This document shows positions 62,749 to 64,000 of a stretch of 64,000 nucleotides of DNA, piece by piece. Every line of letters starts with the position of its first letter. Position 1 is the stretch's first letter. Origin of the DNA: JAICXG01 sp036825615 (GTDB lineage Bacteria > Verrucomicrobiota > Verrucomicrobiia > Chthoniobacterales > UBA10450); NCBI GenBank assembly GCA_036825615.1, contig DAISXY010000011.1, positions 62,001 to 126,000 on the forward strand. The letters are read 5' to 3'. The position numbers were made by a program, and so were the translations under genes. The notes beneath the pieces were generated by a model, which was not told the origin of the DNA, did not search any database, and saw only the letters and a program-made list of their open reading frames with translations.

Positions 62749-64000
62749 TTAGCCGCCGGGCGGCACATTGACCGTGACCGAGTTTGTATTCTGCCCGTTG
62801 GCCACGGTCCCGCTGACGGTTTGGGTGTGGCCATTCGGGTCGCGCACCGTCAGGGTGAAGCTATCGGAGCCGTTTGGCGTGTTAAAGCTGTGACCGAAGA
62901 AGGTGTAATTGCCGGAAAGTGGGACGCCGTTAACCGCAATGTTTTCCACCCGCAGGTTCGGCGGGGCGTCGATGATTCCACCAAGGTTATCGTGGTCGAG
63001 CATCGCGGTGGCGCGGCCGCCATTGAAAGTCACGCTTGGGTTGGCGAAAAAGACTTCCTGTTGGTCGGGCAGGACCAGATGGAGGTCGAGATCGGCGTCA
63101 CTCATCCAAACTAACTGCCCGCGAATAATTCCTTCACCGCCGACGTCGACAAAATCGCCGCCGCTCGCAGGACTGCTCGTGCTGCGCCCGAGTTGATCGA
63201 CGCTCGCATCAAAGGCGTTGCGGTTCGGCGCATAGGAGACCCAGGCAAGATTGGACGCGGGAGTGGTCGGACCGCGCAGGCTGTCGATAAATCCGCGGCG
63301 CTGGTCGGTCTCATAATTTGCGACGACTTTTTGCAGCTCATTTTGGTTAAGCAGATCGCCTTTGAAACCTTTGACCAGCGGTGAGGTCTTGAGAAAGCGC
63401 GGAATATCGAACTGGACCACCGCCGGGGGGCGGCCTGGTTGCGCGACCAGCATTTCGCCCGCGCCTAACGAAAAGTGAAAACTCCGCACCCGGCCACTGC
63501 CGTCCCGCCAGTTCGAGACGCCCTTCAGTTTTCCCTCCACCATGCCGAGAATGGTGGTGGCTTCTTCCGTCTTCGCGATTGCGCCCTTCTTATGTGGCGC
63601 TCGCACCGACGTGTCGATGAACCCGGTCGAGCCCGTGATCGCAGCGGTGATCGCGCCGGAGCGAATTTCGACCCGCCCGGAGTTACTCGGCTTTGAAAAT
63701 AAAACCGCGCCGCGCTCGCATTCCATCAAGCGCGCCTGCGCGTCGAAGGAAAAAATCGCGTTTGCTCCCATCCGCGCGAGGGTGAGATCGGTAAATTGCA
63801 GCTCGGCGCGCGATTGGGTGCCGGTGCGAACGACGTTATCGTCGCGCACCACCGCACCTGCGGAAACCGGATGCGGCGCCGCCTGCAAATTCGGTGCGAG
63901 GGTAACGACATTAAATTTCTGCCGCACCGTCGCCTGCGAGAGGTCGGCCGCGTTCACCGACAAGGCGCTGGTCGCGAGCAGAGACAGAAAAGTGAGTTTA
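62749..64000 (-). CDS. Exported FecR-domain protein, cut by the right edge
   Basis: At least 417 residues; the frame is open to base 64000, where KLTFLSLLATSALSVNA reads as the end of a signal peptide, so the true start lies just outside the window. A FecR domain follows (about 40-150 of the visible part: VVRDDNVVRTGTQSRAELQF, RLMECERGAVLFSKP). The C-terminal third (VWMSDADLDLHLVLPDQQEV, ending TNSVTVNVPPGG) resembles calcium-binding beta-sandwich modules. There is no sigma factor or TonB receptor beside it, so this is not a classic Fec signalling system. It is first of three genes with the beta-barrel and the sialidase-like protein. Confidence 0.8.
   Translation of the reverse strand, partial: KLTFLSLLATSALSVNAADLSQATVRQKFNVVTLAPNLQAAPHPVSAGAVVRDDNVVRTGTQSRAELQFTDLTLARMGANAIFSFDAQARLMECERGAVLFSKPSNSGRVEIRSGAITAAITGSTGFIDTSVRAPHKKGAIAKTEEATTILGMVEGKLKGVSNWRDGSGRVRSFHFSLGAGEMLVAQPGRPPAVVQFDIPRFLKTSPLVKGFKGDLLNQNELQKVVANYETDQRRGFIDSLRGPTTPASNLAWVSYAPNRNAFDASVDQLGRSTSSPASGGDFVDVGGEGIIRGQLVWMSDADLDLHLVLPDQQEVFFANPSVTFNGGRATAMLDHDNLGGIIDAPPNLRVENIAVNGVPLSGNYTFFGHSFNTPNGSDSFTLTVRDPNGHTQTVSGTVANGQNTNSVTVNVPPGG

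Overview
The window is high-GC bacterial DNA. It most resembles a soil Verrucomicrobiota (PVC) genome, with Acidobacteriota as the alternative. This is an inference from content: tandem double-length MacB/FtsX permeases (ADOP type), two autotransporter-associated beta-strand repeat proteins, a FecR plus beta-barrel plus sialidase-like surface cluster, and abundant palindromic intergenic repeats. There are no rRNA genes, CRISPR arrays or complete insertion sequences.

Layout. 1-13.4 kb (minus strand): one long operon encoding a MacA-like adaptor, two MacB-like ATPases and four double-length permeases, led by a small membrane protein. Its leader carries an exact-consensus sigma-54 promoter and an inverted-repeat activator site. 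13.9-16.7 kb: a secreted alpha/beta hydrolase plus a beta-strand repeat protein, with a (GT)12 tract at the hydrolase start that places the natural ATG out of frame. 17.2-21.7 kb: cystathionine gamma-lyase/synthase, cystathionine beta-synthase and an SLC13 permease (sulfur metabolism). 21.9-33.8 kb (plus strand): TonB-domain lipoprotein, hybrid histidine kinase, NtrC-type regulator, NtrB-like kinase, SGNH/MBOAT acyl-transfer pair, chorismate synthase, CvpA, CorA and an FMN reductase. 34.3-38.0 kb: a receiver-MBL fusion and a proton pyrophosphatase, flanked by 0.22-kb inverted repeats. 38.8-42.8 kb: ybaB, dnaX, a P1 peptidase and a MaoC protein.

42.9-49.9 kb is a complete 6.9-kb integrated element in tRNA-Val. 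It is bounded by perfect 42-bp direct repeats and encodes integrase, excisionase-like protein, replication-like protein, terminase small and large subunits and two lipoproteins, but no capsid, portal or tail. It looks like a terminase-carrying phage satellite or a cleanly reduced prophage. 50.3-64 kb: tail-specific protease, an MBL hydrolase, a second copy (opposite strand) of the hydrolase/beta-strand module, an AmgK-MurU-like cell-wall recycling pair, a sialidase-like secreted protein, a beta-barrel and a FecR-domain protein cut by the right edge.

Two signals stand out beyond gene content. First, the 9-mer GCCTAACGA/TCGTTAGGC occurs at least 32 times (about 0.5 expected), in both orientations, inside genes in several reading frames, like a DNA uptake sequence. 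Second, the NtrC-type regulator and sigma-54 promoter suggest that the two-component genes at 22-28 kb control the exporter operon at 1-13 kb.
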